Notes under the pieces: generated by a model
The model's database searches: none
The model's input: the letters and a program-made list of their open reading frames with translations, nothing else
Told to the model about the DNA's origin: nothing
Assembly: GCF_900156475.1 (NCBI RefSeq)
Contig: NZ_FTNR01000006.1
Span: 1 to 64,000, forward strand
Direction of reading: 5' to 3'
Origin: Natronorubrum thiooxidans
Lineage (GTDB): Archaea; Halobacteriota; Halobacteria; Halobacteriales; Natrialbaceae
DNA length: 64,000 bases
Program-made: the position numbers and the translations under genes
In this document: positions 17,324 to 25,565 of the stretch, piece by piece
Position numbering within the stretch: position 1 is the stretch's first letter
Layout: each line of letters begins with the position of its first letter

Positions 17324-17674
17324 GGGTTGTCTATTGCTGTGTGGGTCGGTCGTTGGCTACTTGATTATGGTGATTCACGCGCACTGAGTCGAACTCGAGG
17401 CGCTGCTCGAGTCCAGTGGGTTCCAACTCGCACCCGGGACGGGGTCGCTACGCCCGCCTCGAGCACACTCAGACGCGTTTACGTTTCGAAAAGTGAGAAA
17501 CGGCGTCGCTCACGACGGACGTCTCGGTTCGGTGAGCGACGTGACGCATATCCGACCGATTGGGCTCGAGTAACTTAGCCGTTGTGTCTTCGATCAGTAC
17601 GTCTACTGTGTCAGTGTCACACACTACCAATCCCTTTCGCGTAATTTATCCCGAAGCAGTACGTATCTTTGACT
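17324..17674. other. 351-nt divergent intergenic region between dapA and htpX
   Basis: No gene I can support. It should hold the dapA promoter (right part of the minus strand) and the htpX TATA element (TTTATC at 17645-17650). A perfect 10-bp hairpin lies at 17504-17541 (separate entry). A 26-codon minus-strand open frame (ATG near 17550, basic, ending KRKRV) overlaps the hairpin but has no independent support. Confidence 0.5.
17504..17541. repeat. Perfect 10-bp hairpin
   Basis: CGTCGCTCAC (17504-17513) and GTGAGCGACG (17532-17541) pair around an 18-nt loop. It is not followed by a T-run on either strand, so it is not an obvious terminator. Confidence 0.55.
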
Positions 17675-18499
17675 ATGACAGATTTCGGACTGAAAATCAG
17701 GATGGTCGTCGTTGGCGCCATCCTGTTTGCCTTCTACGTCGGTGCAGCAACGGTTATCGCACTGATGTTTGGCGTAAGCCCGCTCCTGGTACTCCCCGCT
17801 GGGATCATTATCTTGCCTGCGATCCAATATAAACTCGGCAAATGGATGGCACTCAGAGGTGCAGAAGAGCTGCCCGAGGACGGGCCATACCGTGACGTCC
17901 ACCAGATGACCGAATCGCTCTCCCGCGATATGGGCGTCAAAACGCCCAAACTGATGGTCATGGATATGGGCGTCCCCAACGCCTTCGCCGTCGGTCGGAA
18001 AGGCGCTGGTGTCGTCTGCGTCTCGACGGAACTCATGCAACTCCTCGAACGCGACGAACTCGAGGGCGTCATCGCCCACGAGATCGCCCATATCAAAAAC
18101 CGCGACGTCATCACCATGGTCGTCGGCCAATCGATCGGGATGATCGTCGGCTACGTCGCCTACTTCGCGGTCCTGATGGGTGGCGAGCGAAACATCGGCA
18201 CCTGGATCCTCGCGATGGTCGCCTCCTCGCTGGCGAACATGCTCGTGATGATCTTCGTGCTGGCCATCTCCCGGTACCGCGAGTACGTCGCCGACGACGA
18301 CGCTCGCCAGTACATCGGCAGCGGCGACCCGCTCGCTCGCGCCCTCGAGAAGATTTCCAGTGGCGCACAGGGCAAAGAGTCGACGATGGACGACAGCATG
18401 AGCGCGCTCTGTATCTTCAACGCCGACAAGAGTCTGATGGCACAGCTGTTTGCGACCCACCCGCCGACCGAAAAGCGCATTGAGAAACTCCGCAGCTAA
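17675..18499 (+). CDS. htpX: HtpX-family M48 membrane metalloprotease
   Basis: 274 residues. Two N-terminal membrane helices (about 8-30 and 35-52), the zinc motif HEIAH at 135-139, two more helices after it (about 150-175 and 182-205) and a later YREYVADDDA with the third ligand Glu. HtpX proteases remove damaged membrane proteins with the active site facing the cytoplasm. ATG 17675 lies about 28 nt after a TTTATC element. Downstream, a T6 run (from about 18545) may both end this transcript and serve as TATA of the next gene. Confidence 0.92.
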   Translation: MTDFGLKIRMVVVGAILFAFYVGAATVIALMFGVSPLLVLPAGIIILPAIQYKLGKWMALRGAEELPEDGPYRDVHQMTESLSRDMGVKTPKLMVMDMGVPNAFAVGRKGAGVVCVSTELMQLLERDELEGVIAHEIAHIKNRDVITMVVGQSIGMIVGYVAYFAVLMGGERNIGTWILAMVASSLANMLVMIFVLAISRYREYVADDDARQYIGSGDPLARALEKISSGAQGKESTMDDSMSALCIFNADKSLMAQLFATHPPTEKRIEKLRS

Positions 18500-18577
18500 C
18501 GACTGCTCGACACGTCGACCCTCGAGTCACCGGACGACCGACGTGATTTTTTACGCCCACCCACGACAGTGTAGTAC

Positions 18578-19075
18578 GTGACGGAAATTCATCCCGGCCA
18601 GCGCGTCGCCGTCCTCGTCGACGCCCAGAACCTCTATCATACTGCACAGAGCATCTACAGCCGCAACATCGACTACTCCGCGCTCCTCGAGAAAGCCGTT
18701 CAGGACCGCCAGCTCACCCGCGCGATCGCGTACGTGATCCGTGCGGAAGCGCCCGACGAGGAGAGTTTCTTCGAGGCACTGGTCGATATCGGCTTCGAGC
18801 CCAAAATCAAGGATATCAAGACGTTCGCCGACGGCACCAAGAAGGCAGATTGGGACGTCGGAATGAGCCTCGACGCAGTAACACTCGCCAATCACGTCGA
18901 CACGATCGTCCTCTGTACCGGCGATGGCGACTTCTCGCGGCTGTGTTCACACCTGCGCCACGAGGGCGTCCGCGTCGAAGTGATGGCGTTCGAGTCATCG
19001 ACCGCCGACGAACTCATCGAGGCGACGGATTCGTTCCTCGATCTCGGGGACCGCCCCGAGACGTTCCTGCTCTAA
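18578..19075 (+). CDS. NYN-domain (LabA/DUF88-like) putative RNase
   Basis: 165 residues starting at GTG. NYN domains are PIN-like nucleases; acidic residues expected for metal binding are visible in LVDAQNLYHTA (D15, N18) and in CTGDGDFSRLC. DNHV-type and VMAFESSTADEL segments also match LabA-like proteins. No partner domain is attached. A TTTTTTA element about 30 nt upstream supports GTG 18578 as a leaderless start. RNA substrate unknown. Confidence 0.85.
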   Translation: MTEIHPGQRVAVLVDAQNLYHTAQSIYSRNIDYSALLEKAVQDRQLTRAIAYVIRAEAPDEESFFEALVDIGFEPKIKDIKTFADGTKKADWDVGMSLDAVTLANHVDTIVLCTGDGDFSRLCSHLRHEGVRVEVMAFESSTADELIEATDSFLDLGDRPETFLL

Positions 19076-19092
19076 CTGCCGGCGCTCGAGTC

Positions 19093-19275
19093 TCAGGAGC
19101 GATTCGAGTACCGGCGCTGTGAGATGCCGATCAACAGCGCATAGCCCGTAATAAAAAGCGTCACACCCGTCAAGAGGTACATCACCGTCCCCGAGACGAA
19201 GGTGGCCGGACCGGCCAGCGTCAGGGTGCCGAACACGAGCAGCACCACCCCGAGCACGATTTGCGTGGCGTCCAT
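19093..19275 (-). CDS. Two-helix 60-residue membrane protein
   Basis: 60 residues: two hydrophobic segments (about 5-24 and 29-50) separated by a short Gly/Ser turn, then a basic tail QRRYSNRS. I do not recognise a family. The ATG is preceded by a TATA-like ATTATAATA block and, between it and the start, a perfect 14-bp palindrome (19289-19302), so the gene seems to have its own regulated promoter. Converges with the NYN gene 17 nt away. Confidence 0.7.
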   Translation of the reverse strand: MDATQIVLGVVLLVFGTLTLAGPATFVSGTVMYLLTGVTLFITGYALLIGISQRRYSNRS

Positions 19276-19288
19276 GCGATACTATTAC

Positions 19289-19302
19289 TACTCGATCGAG
19301 TA
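19289..19302 (-). promoter_or_regulatory. Perfect 14-bp palindrome between TATA box and start
   Basis: TACTCGATCGAGTA is self-complementary. It sits directly downstream of an ATTATAATA TATA-like element (about 19299-19309 on the minus strand) and 13 nt before ATG 19275, the place where a repressor would block transcription. Confidence 0.55.
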
Positions 19303-19425
19303 TTATAATGTTCGCTATCTCGTTTTTGTTCGTCGAACTGGACGGTCACCTGTCCTGTACCGTCGACCGCACAGTCGCGACACGAGGTCGAAGGGCTTTC
19401 GACGGCCCGCATGCAACCTCGCCCA

Positions 19426-19920
19426 ATGAGTGAGTCAGCCGACGAGAACGGGCAGGCGGGACTGGCGAACCTGCGAACGATCGCGGACTACCAGTTCGGT
19501 GCCGGCGCGGGCGCTGCGTTGTTCCCACCCACCGAATCGCTGACGATCAAACGCACCACGTCGGGACGCCCCCAGCAGGTCCACGCCGAAACCGGCCGCC
19601 TCGTCTCCTTTGGCACCGACGGCCGATTCACCCTCGGCCTCGAGGGCGGGCAGCGACTCCACGACGCCCTCGAGCACCCGGCTTACCGCGTCGTCGTCGA
19701 CGACGAGAGCGAACCGTTCGTCCGCGACGAAAAGAACGTCTTCGCGAAGTTCGTCCTCGAGGTCGGCGACGAGATCCGACCGGGCGACGAGGTGTTGGTG
19801 GTCCACGAACGCGGCGAGTTGATCGCGGTCGGTACAGCACAGCTCGGGGCTGGCGCGATCGCAGACTTCGATACCGGAATGGCCGTGACCGTCCGCGAAG
19901 GCGCGCCTGCATCCCAGTAG
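19426..19920 (+). CDS. PUA-domain RNA-binding protein
   Basis: 164 residues. The C-terminal half (about 85-160) has the PUA pattern: FVRDEKNVFAKFVLE, IRPGDEVLVVHERGELIAVG, ending VTVREGAPAS. The N-terminal half (LRTIADYQFGAGAGAALFPP) resembles the region before the PUA domain of archaeosine transglycosylase-type proteins. It likely binds tRNA or rRNA; no catalytic motif is seen. ATG 19426 is used; five in-frame codons upstream (19411) are possible. Confidence 0.75.
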   Translation: MSESADENGQAGLANLRTIADYQFGAGAGAALFPPTESLTIKRTTSGRPQQVHAETGRLVSFGTDGRFTLGLEGGQRLHDALEHPAYRVVVDDESEPFVRDEKNVFAKFVLEVGDEIRPGDEVLVVHERGELIAVGTAQLGAGAIADFDTGMAVTVREGAPASQ

Positions 19921-20272
19921 CTGGCGAATCAGCGCTTGCAGTCGCGCTCGAGCGCCGTTTTCTCCGCGCCCGAGACGCCGGGATCGTCTGCTGCTGTGAG
20001 CGACATATCCCCCGTGTACGCTGCCACGAGATCGGACGCACCATCGAGGTGGCCCCGATCGTGGGCGACTCCGGTGACTCGATCTCCCGGCAGTCCCATC
20101 CGGCGTTCGTCTTTCGACTCGAGCAGTTCGAGGAGTCCATCGATTCGTCGGCCGACGGGTCAAGCGGCGGCTCGCAGCCGGTCGAACACGGCGGTTCTCG
20201 AGTGCCGCTTGCGTGTCGGATTCCGTACGCCGAACGACAAAGTAAAAGGTCGCGGGTGGCGACGTGTCGGAT
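19921..20272. other. 352-nt intergenic region before NAC, with a possible decayed minus-strand gene
   Basis: The right end holds the NAC TATA element (AAGTAAAAG, centred about 20244). On the minus strand a frame from 20099 (ATG) to a TGA at 19929-19931 encodes 56 acidic residues (MGLPGDRVTGVAHDRGHLDG and onward) with GC-rich third positions; the frame continues upstream to a TGA stop without a start codon. It may be a shortened or decaying gene. No promoter supports it. Confidence 0.3.
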
Positions 20273-20656
20273 ATGTTTGGAGGAGGCGGCGGACTGAACC
20301 CGCGCAAGATGGAACAGATGATGAAACAGATGGGGATCGATGTCGAGGATATCGAGGCCGAAGAGGTCATCATCCGCACCGACGAGTACGATCTCGTCTT
20401 CGACGACGCCGAGGTCACGAAGATGGACGCCCGCGGCCAGGAGACCTACCAGGTCATCGGCTCGCCGGCACAGGTCGAGTCCGGCACAGCGGGTGCAATC
20501 GACGAGAGCGGCGACGATGACGACACCTCGAGTGCGATCCCCGACGACGACATCGAACTCGTCGCGACCCGCGCCGGCGTCAGCGAGGACGAGGCCCGCG
20601 AGGCACTCGAGCAAAACGACGGCGATCTGGCCGCCGCAATCGGTGCCCTCGAGTGA
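20273..20656 (+). CDS. nac: Archaeal nascent polypeptide-associated complex protein
   Basis: 127 residues, homodimeric archaeal NAC that binds nascent chains at the ribosome exit. The N-terminal part ([20 protein letters not shown], then the beta-rich NAC domain to about 65) is followed by an acidic linker and a C-terminal UBA domain (about 93-127, [19 protein letters not shown]). I chose ATG 20273, about 29 nt after the AAGTAAAAG element; GTG 20264 three codons upstream is the alternative. trmI starts 8 nt downstream, a common haloarchaeal pairing. Confidence 0.92.
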   Translation: MFGGGGGLNPRKMEQMMKQMGIDVEDIEAEEVIIRTDEYDLVFDDAEVTKMDARGQETYQVIGSPAQVESGTAGAIDESGDDDDTSSAIPDDDIELVATRAGVSEDEAREALEQNDGDLAAAIGALE

Positions 20657-20663
20657 CGATCGC

Positions 20664-21461
20664 GTGAGTAGCGATCCAGATACCGACGAGGCGAGCGACA
20701 CGGAACCGGACACCGAGGACGCAGGCGGCCGCGTTCCCGTCTTGCTCGTCCGGGGCGACCGCGAGTATCTCGTCGCCCCCGGCGGCGAGCAAGGCACCGA
20801 CCTCGGCGTGCTCGAGGTCCCCGAGGACGTCCAGCCGGGCGAGACCATCGAGACCCATCTGGGCGATGCGTTCCAGGTGCGTCGACTGCGTGGCCCGGAC
20901 CTATTTCATCACTTCGAGCGCACGGGCGCACCGATGGTGCCCCGTGACGTCGGTCTGGTGATCGGCGAGACGGGGATTTCGCGGGGCGACCGCGTACTCG
21001 ACACTGGAACCGGCACGGGCGTCCTGTCGGCGTCGATGGCACGCGCTGGGGCCTCGGTCGTGACCTACGAGCGTAATCCGGAGTTTGCCGCGGTCGCTCG
21101 CGAGAACATGGAACTTGGCGGCGTTTCGGATGCCGTCGACGTCCGCACGGGCGATCTGACCGAGGAACTCGAGGAACTCGAGGACAAGTCGTTCGACGTC
21201 CTCACTCTCGATACCGGCGATGCACCGTCGATCGTCGCCCACGCCCCCGACCTGCTGGTCGAGGGAGGGTTCGTCGCGGTCTACAGTCCCTTCATCGAGT
21301 CGACTCGTGAGGTCGTCGAGACGGCCCACGAGGCCGGCTTATCGAACGTCCGCACGCGCGAGACGATTCAGCGCGAGATGCAGTTCGACGACCGCGGTTC
21401 CCGGCCGTCGACCGCGCCGGTCGGCCATACGGGCTATTTGACGATCGCTCGGAACGTGTAG
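20664..21461 (+). CDS. trmI: tRNA (adenine-N1)-methyltransferase, TrmI type
   Basis: 265 residues from GTG. The acidic N-terminus (about 30 residues) precedes a small beta domain and a Rossmann SAM domain with LDTGTGTGVLSASMARAG; DTGDAP in the later strand and the C-terminal PVGHTGYLTIAR match TrmI/GCD14-like enzymes that make m1A57/58 in archaeal tRNA. It follows NAC by 7 nt and is presumably co-transcribed. The frame is open upstream inside NAC but that part is out of phase with the NAC gene and not coding. Confidence 0.9.
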   Translation: MSSDPDTDEASDTEPDTEDAGGRVPVLLVRGDREYLVAPGGEQGTDLGVLEVPEDVQPGETIETHLGDAFQVRRLRGPDLFHHFERTGAPMVPRDVGLVIGETGISRGDRVLDTGTGTGVLSASMARAGASVVTYERNPEFAAVARENMELGGVSDAVDVRTGDLTEELEELEDKSFDVLTLDTGDAPSIVAHAPDLLVEGGFVAVYSPFIESTREVVETAHEAGLSNVRTRETIQREMQFDDRGSRPSTAPVGHTGYLTIARNV

Positions 21462-21655
21462 TGGCGACTCGGCCGGGCCCCGTCGGTGAGGGCTCGTTTT
21501 CGGTGATCGTGTCCCACTGAGCCACAGTGTATGCCACAGACTGGGCTGAGCACTGTACCCCACTCATCGTCACAACTCTCATTCAGGTTCGAGTTTCGAA
21601 TTGTGGCGACTGTTCGCAACCTTCTTTATTCGCTCGCCTGTCTGCGAACATAGAG

Positions 21656-23992
21656 ATGGCTGTACTCTGGCTGGACGAGATCAGTGCCGGCGACATAGAG
21701 AAAGTCGGCGGCAAAGGTGCTTCCCTGGGAGAACTCACGGGTGCTGGGCTACCCGTACCCCCGGGATTCGTAGTAACTGCCGGCACGTACCGTTCGTTCA
21801 TCGAAGAAGCCGAAATCGACGACGAACTGTTCGAAGCCGTCGATGTCGACGTCGACGACTCGAGTGCGCTTGCGGATGCGGCCGACCGCGCACAGGAACT
21901 CATTCTCGAGACGCCGTTTCCCGACGCACTGCGCGAAGAAATCCTCGCGTCCTACGCCGAGGTCGGTGACGGCGAGGCGTTCGTCGCCGTTCGATCCTCG
22001 GCGACGGCCGAGGACCTGCCCGACGCGTCGTTTGCGGGCCAACAGGACACGTACCTCAACGTTACCGAGGAGGCGCTGCTCGACCGCGTACGTGAGTGCT
22101 GGGCCTCGCTGTTCACCCAGCGGGCGATCTACTACCGGCAGGAACAGGGCTTCGATCACTCCGTGGTCAACATCGCCGTCGTCGTTCAGCAGATGGTCGA
22201 TGCCGAGAAGTCGGGCGTGATGTTCACGAGCCATCCATCGACGGGCGATCCGACGATGATCATCGAGGCCGCGTGGGGGCTCGGCGAAGCCGTCGTCTCC
22301 GGGGCCGTCTCGCCGGACAACTACGTTGTCTCTCGAGACGATCGAACGGTCGACGTCACCGTCGCCGAAAAGAAGGTGATGCACGAAAAAGACGACGAGA
22401 CGGGTGAGACCGTCGAACGTGACGTCCCCGAAGACAAGCGAAACGAGCGCGTGCTCGACGACGAGGAGATCAACCACCTGGTCGAACTGGGCGAACGCGT
22501 CGAGGACCACTACGAGACCCCACAGGACGTCGAGTGGGCGATCGTCGATGGCGAAGTCTTCATGCTGCAGTCTCGTCCCATCACGACGATCAGCGAGCAC
22601 GCTGACGACTCAACAGGTGTCGCAGCCGGTGGCGTCGACGTCTCGGAAGGCGTGACCGACGGCAGCGGAAGCACACAGGCTGCAACCGGTGGCAAGTCAG
22701 CGAGTGGGAGTGGGACCGGCGACGTACTCGTCGACGGACTCGGCTCGAGTCCGGGAACGGTCAGCGGCGCGGCACGGATCGTCGAAAAGCTCGACGACCT
22801 GGCCAAGGTCGACGAGGGTGACGTTATCGTGACCGAGATGACGATGCCGGACATGGTACCGGCGATGAAACGGGCCGTCGGGATCGTCACCGACGAGGGC
22901 GGCATGACCAGCCACGCCGCGATCGTTTCCCGCGAACTGGGCGTTCCGGCCATCGTCGGGACGACCAACGCGACGACGGTCTTAGAAGACGGTCAGGTCG
23001 TCACGCTCGACGGCGACAAGGGTGCCGTCCTCGAGGGGAAGACGGTCGATCCCGACGAGGAAACCGAACCGGTCGAGGAGGTTCGCCCGCAGTCGCCGGT
23101 CAAGCCGATGACCGCGACCGAAGTCAAGGTCAACGTCTCGATTCCCGAAGCCGCAGAACGTGCGGCCGCGACGGGAGCCGACGGCGTTGGACTCTTGCGG
23201 ACCGAACACATGATCCTCTCGCTGAACCAGACGCCGGAGAAGTTCATCGAGGAACACAGCGTGGACGCCTATATCAAGGAACTCATCCAGGGGATCCGAA
23301 CCGTCGCCGACGAGTTCTATCCACGACCCGTCCGCGTGCGGACGCTCGATGCGCCGACCGACGAGTTCCGCCAACTCGAGGGTGGCGCGAACGAGCCCGA
23401 AGAGCACAACCCGATGCTCGGCTACCGCGGCATCCGGCGCTCGCTCGACCGCCCCAACGTCTTCGCCCACGAACTCGAGGCGTTCCGCCGGCTCTACGAG
23501 ATGGGCTACGACAACGTCGAGATCATGCTCCCGCTGGTCAACGACGCCGAGGACGTCTACCGCGCAAAGGAGCTGATGAAAGACGCCGGCATCGACCCCG
23601 ACAAACGCAAGTGGGGTGCCATGATCGAGACGCCGGCCGCCGCCCTGTCCGTTGAGGGAATGGCCGAGGCAGGCATCGACTTCGCCTCCTTCGGGACGAA
23701 CGATCTCACCCAGTATACGCTCGCGGTCGATCGGAACAACGAGAACGTCGCCGACCGGTTCGACGAACTCCACCCCGCAATCCTGCGGCTGATCGGTACC
23801 GTCATCGAGACCTGCCGCGAACACGACGTCGACACGAGTATCTGTGGACAGGCCGGCTCCAAACCGGAGATGGTCCAGTTCCTCGTCGACGAGGGTGTAA
23901 GCTCGATTTCGGCGAACATCGACGCCGTCCGCGACGTCCAACACGAGGTCAAACGGACCGAACAGAAACTGTTGCTCGATTCGGTTCGCTGA
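21656..23992 (+). CDS. ppsA: Phosphoenolpyruvate synthase
   Basis: 778 residues. Converts pyruvate, ATP and water to PEP, AMP and phosphate for gluconeogenesis. Order: ATP-grasp domain (about 1-310), a Gly/Ser/Thr-rich linker at about 315-356, the phosphohistidine domain with H420 in GGMTSHAAIVSREL, and the PEP-binding barrel with GTNDLTQYTLAVDR and the catalytic Cys in SICGQAGS. The linker is longer and more repetitive than usual. ATG 21656 is about 28 nt after CTTTATT. A T6 run (24012-24017) follows the gene. pyk, the opposing enzyme, is 6 kb away. Confidence 0.95.
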   Translation: MAVLWLDEISAGDIEKVGGKGASLGELTGAGLPVPPGFVVTAGTYRSFIEEAEIDDELFEAVDVDVDDSSALADAADRAQELILETPFPDALREEILASYAEVGDGEAFVAVRSSATAEDLPDASFAGQQDTYLNVTEEALLDRVRECWASLFTQRAIYYRQEQGFDHSVVNIAVVVQQMVDAEKSGVMFTSHPSTGDPTMIIEAAWGLGEAVVSGAVSPDNYVVSRDDRTVDVTVAEKKVMHEKDDETGETVERDVPEDKRNERVLDDEEINHLVELGERVEDHYETPQDVEWAIVDGEVFMLQSRPITTISEHADDSTGVAAGGVDVSEGVTDGSGSTQAATGGKSASGSGTGDVLVDGLGSSPGTVSGAARIVEKLDDLAKVDEGDVIVTEMTMPDMVPAMKRAVGIVTDEGGMTSHAAIVSRELGVPAIVGTTNATTVLEDGQVVTLDGDKGAVLEGKTVDPDEETEPVEEVRPQSPVKPMTATEVKVNVSIPEAAERAAATGADGVGLLRTEHMILSLNQTPEKFIEEHSVDAYIKELIQGIRTVADEFYPRPVRVRTLDAPTDEFRQLEGGANEPEEHNPMLGYRGIRRSLDRPNVFAHELEAFRRLYEMGYDNVEIMLPLVNDAEDVYRAKELMKDAGIDPDKRKWGAMIETPAAALSVEGMAEAGIDFASFGTNDLTQYTLAVDRNNENVADRFDELHPAILRLIGTVIETCREHDVDTSICGQAGSKPEMVQFLVDEGVSSISANIDAVRDVQHEVKRTEQKLLLDSVR

Positions 23993-24011
23993 TCGTCACC
24001 GTCTAAACGCG

Positions 24012-24017
24012 TTTTTT
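24012..24017 (+). terminator. T6 run after ppsA
   Basis: TTTTTT 20 nt after the ppsA stop, before a GC-rich stretch; archaeal RNA polymerase terminates at such T-tracts. Confidence 0.45.
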
Positions 24018-24130
24018 GCGGCGGCTGGTCCCGAGCTACGGCGATACTCGAGTCGCAGCTTTGCCTCCTCACAGCGGGTGTGAATTCGACAAACAGAACG
24101 CATAAATCAGCCCGAATCGACGTACGTGAT

Positions 24131-25216
24131 ATGCAAATCGAGCCGCAGGCGTTCGATCGGGTGCTCTCCTCGATGTGTACGGAGCCCCACCCGGTAGCGC
24201 GCGAGGCGGCCAAGCGGTTTCTCGCGACGAACCCCGGTGATCCCGGAACCTATCCGGCCGTCACGGCACTCGAGGACGAAGCCATCGCGATGCTCGGCGA
24301 GCTTACCGGCCTCGAGGATCCATCCGGCTATATCGCCAGCGGTGGGACGGAGGCGAACATTCAGGCCGTCCGGATCGCCCGTGATCGGGCTGAGACGCGG
24401 ACGCCGAACGTCGTTATGCCCGAGTCGGGCCACTTCAGTTTTCAGAAGGCCGCCGACGTCCTCGGCGTCGACCTTCGAATCGTCCCCACGGACGAGACGT
24501 ATCGGGCCGATCTCGAGGCCGTCCGCTCGTGTGTCGACAGGGAGACGGCGCTGATCGTTGGCGTCGCGGGCACGACCGAGTACGGCCGCGTCGACCCGAT
24601 TCCGGCACTCGGCGAGCTCGCGGCGTCGGTCGACGCCATGCTCCACGTCGACGCCGCCTGGGGTGGGTTCGTCCTGCCGTTCACCGACTACGAGTGGCAC
24701 TTCGGCCACGCCGCGGTCGATACGATGACGATCGATCCCCACAAGATGGGGCAAGCCGCCGTCCCCGCTGGGGGACTGCTCGCTCGCTCGGCCGACCTGC
24801 TCGACGAACTCGCCGTCGACACGCCGTATCTCGAGTCGACGTCCCAGGCGACGCTGACCGGGACCCGCTCGGGAGCCGGCGTCGCGAGCGCGGTCGCAGC
24901 GATGGAGACGCTGTGGCCGGATGGCTACCGCGACCAGTACGTCCGCGCACAGCACAACGCCGAGTGGCTCGCCGACGCCCTCGAGAAACGCGGCTACGAC
25001 GTCGTCGAACCGACGCTGCCGCTCGTGGCAGCCGACGTCCCGCAGTCGACGTTCGACGCGTTGCGCGCAAAGAGGTGGCGCATCTCCCGGACTGCAACCG
25101 GCGAACTTCGGGTCGTCTGTATGCCCCACGTTACCCGTGAGATGCTCGCCTCGTTTATCGCCGATCTGGATCGGCTCGAGATGCGCGCAAGTGTGCCAAT
25201 GACGAGCGACGACTGA
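24131..25216 (+). CDS. mfnA: PLP-dependent aspartate/tyrosine decarboxylase, MfnA family
   Basis: 361 residues of group II decarboxylases. The PLP lysine is K205 in [10 protein letters not shown], with D174 in [19 protein letters not shown] at 70-80 binds cofactor. In archaea MfnA-type enzymes make beta-alanine from aspartate (for CoA) or tyramine in methanogens; since haloarchaea lack methanofuran, the aspartate 1-decarboxylase role is more likely (inference). A CATAAAT TATA box (24101-24107) lies 26 nt before ATG 24131. The next gene follows after 3 nt. Confidence 0.9.
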   Translation: MQIEPQAFDRVLSSMCTEPHPVAREAAKRFLATNPGDPGTYPAVTALEDEAIAMLGELTGLEDPSGYIASGGTEANIQAVRIARDRAETRTPNVVMPESGHFSFQKAADVLGVDLRIVPTDETYRADLEAVRSCVDRETALIVGVAGTTEYGRVDPIPALGELAASVDAMLHVDAAWGGFVLPFTDYEWHFGHAAVDTMTIDPHKMGQAAVPAGGLLARSADLLDELAVDTPYLESTSQATLTGTRSGAGVASAVAAMETLWPDGYRDQYVRAQHNAEWLADALEKRGYDVVEPTLPLVAADVPQSTFDALRAKRWRISRTATGELRVVCMPHVTREMLASFIADLDRLEMRASVPMTSDD

Positions 25217-25219
25217 CGG

Positions 25220-25552
25220 ATGGCCATGGATCGATTCGATATCGTCGCGTTCACCGGGTTCGTTGGACTGGTCGCGGCGTCGACGGTGCTCGAGGGAATC
25301 GTGGTGGCGGCCGCGCTCGGCGGCTTTGCGCTCTCACTCTCGAGTTGGCGACTGCACGCCGGCCGCCCCTGGGAGGCGGTGGCCTGGCTGGCATGGGTCG
25401 GCGCGGCTGTCGTGCTCGTGATCAGTCCCGGCGAAACGGCGTTCTTGCTCGCCTTCTTCGGCTGTTTGCTCGTCGGGCTCGGACTCTTCTTTGGCAGCCG
25501 ACTGGCGGTGCTACCGGCCGTCTGGCGGGGAGAAGGGGACGATACCGACTGA
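25220..25552 (+). CDS. Small four-helix membrane protein
   Basis: 110 residues with four hydrophobic segments at roughly 8-27, 29-48, 52-71 and 74-95. Starts 3 nt after mfnA, so it is in the same operon; ATG 25226 two codons in is an alternative start. I see no recognisable family motif. Converges with the sodium symporter gene 13 nt away. Confidence 0.75.
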   Translation: MAMDRFDIVAFTGFVGLVAASTVLEGIVVAAALGGFALSLSSWRLHAGRPWEAVAWLAWVGAAVVLVISPGETAFLLAFFGCLLVGLGLFFGSRLAVLPAVWRGEGDDTD

Positions 25553-25565
25553 GGCCGATTAGTGG

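Noticed and set aside
17380-17450. tRNA-like T-arm (GTGGGTTCCAACTCGCACC) in the dapA-htpX gap
   Set aside because: No acceptor or anticodon stem can be drawn around it.
17473-17553. 26-codon basic minus-strand frame ending KRKRV
   Set aside because: Too short, weak TATA, and part of its sequence is explained by the hairpin; kept only as a remark.
24107-25129. Minus-strand open frame opposite mfnA
   Set aside because: Arg-rich shadow frame; the plus strand carries the PLP motif and a TATA-supported start.
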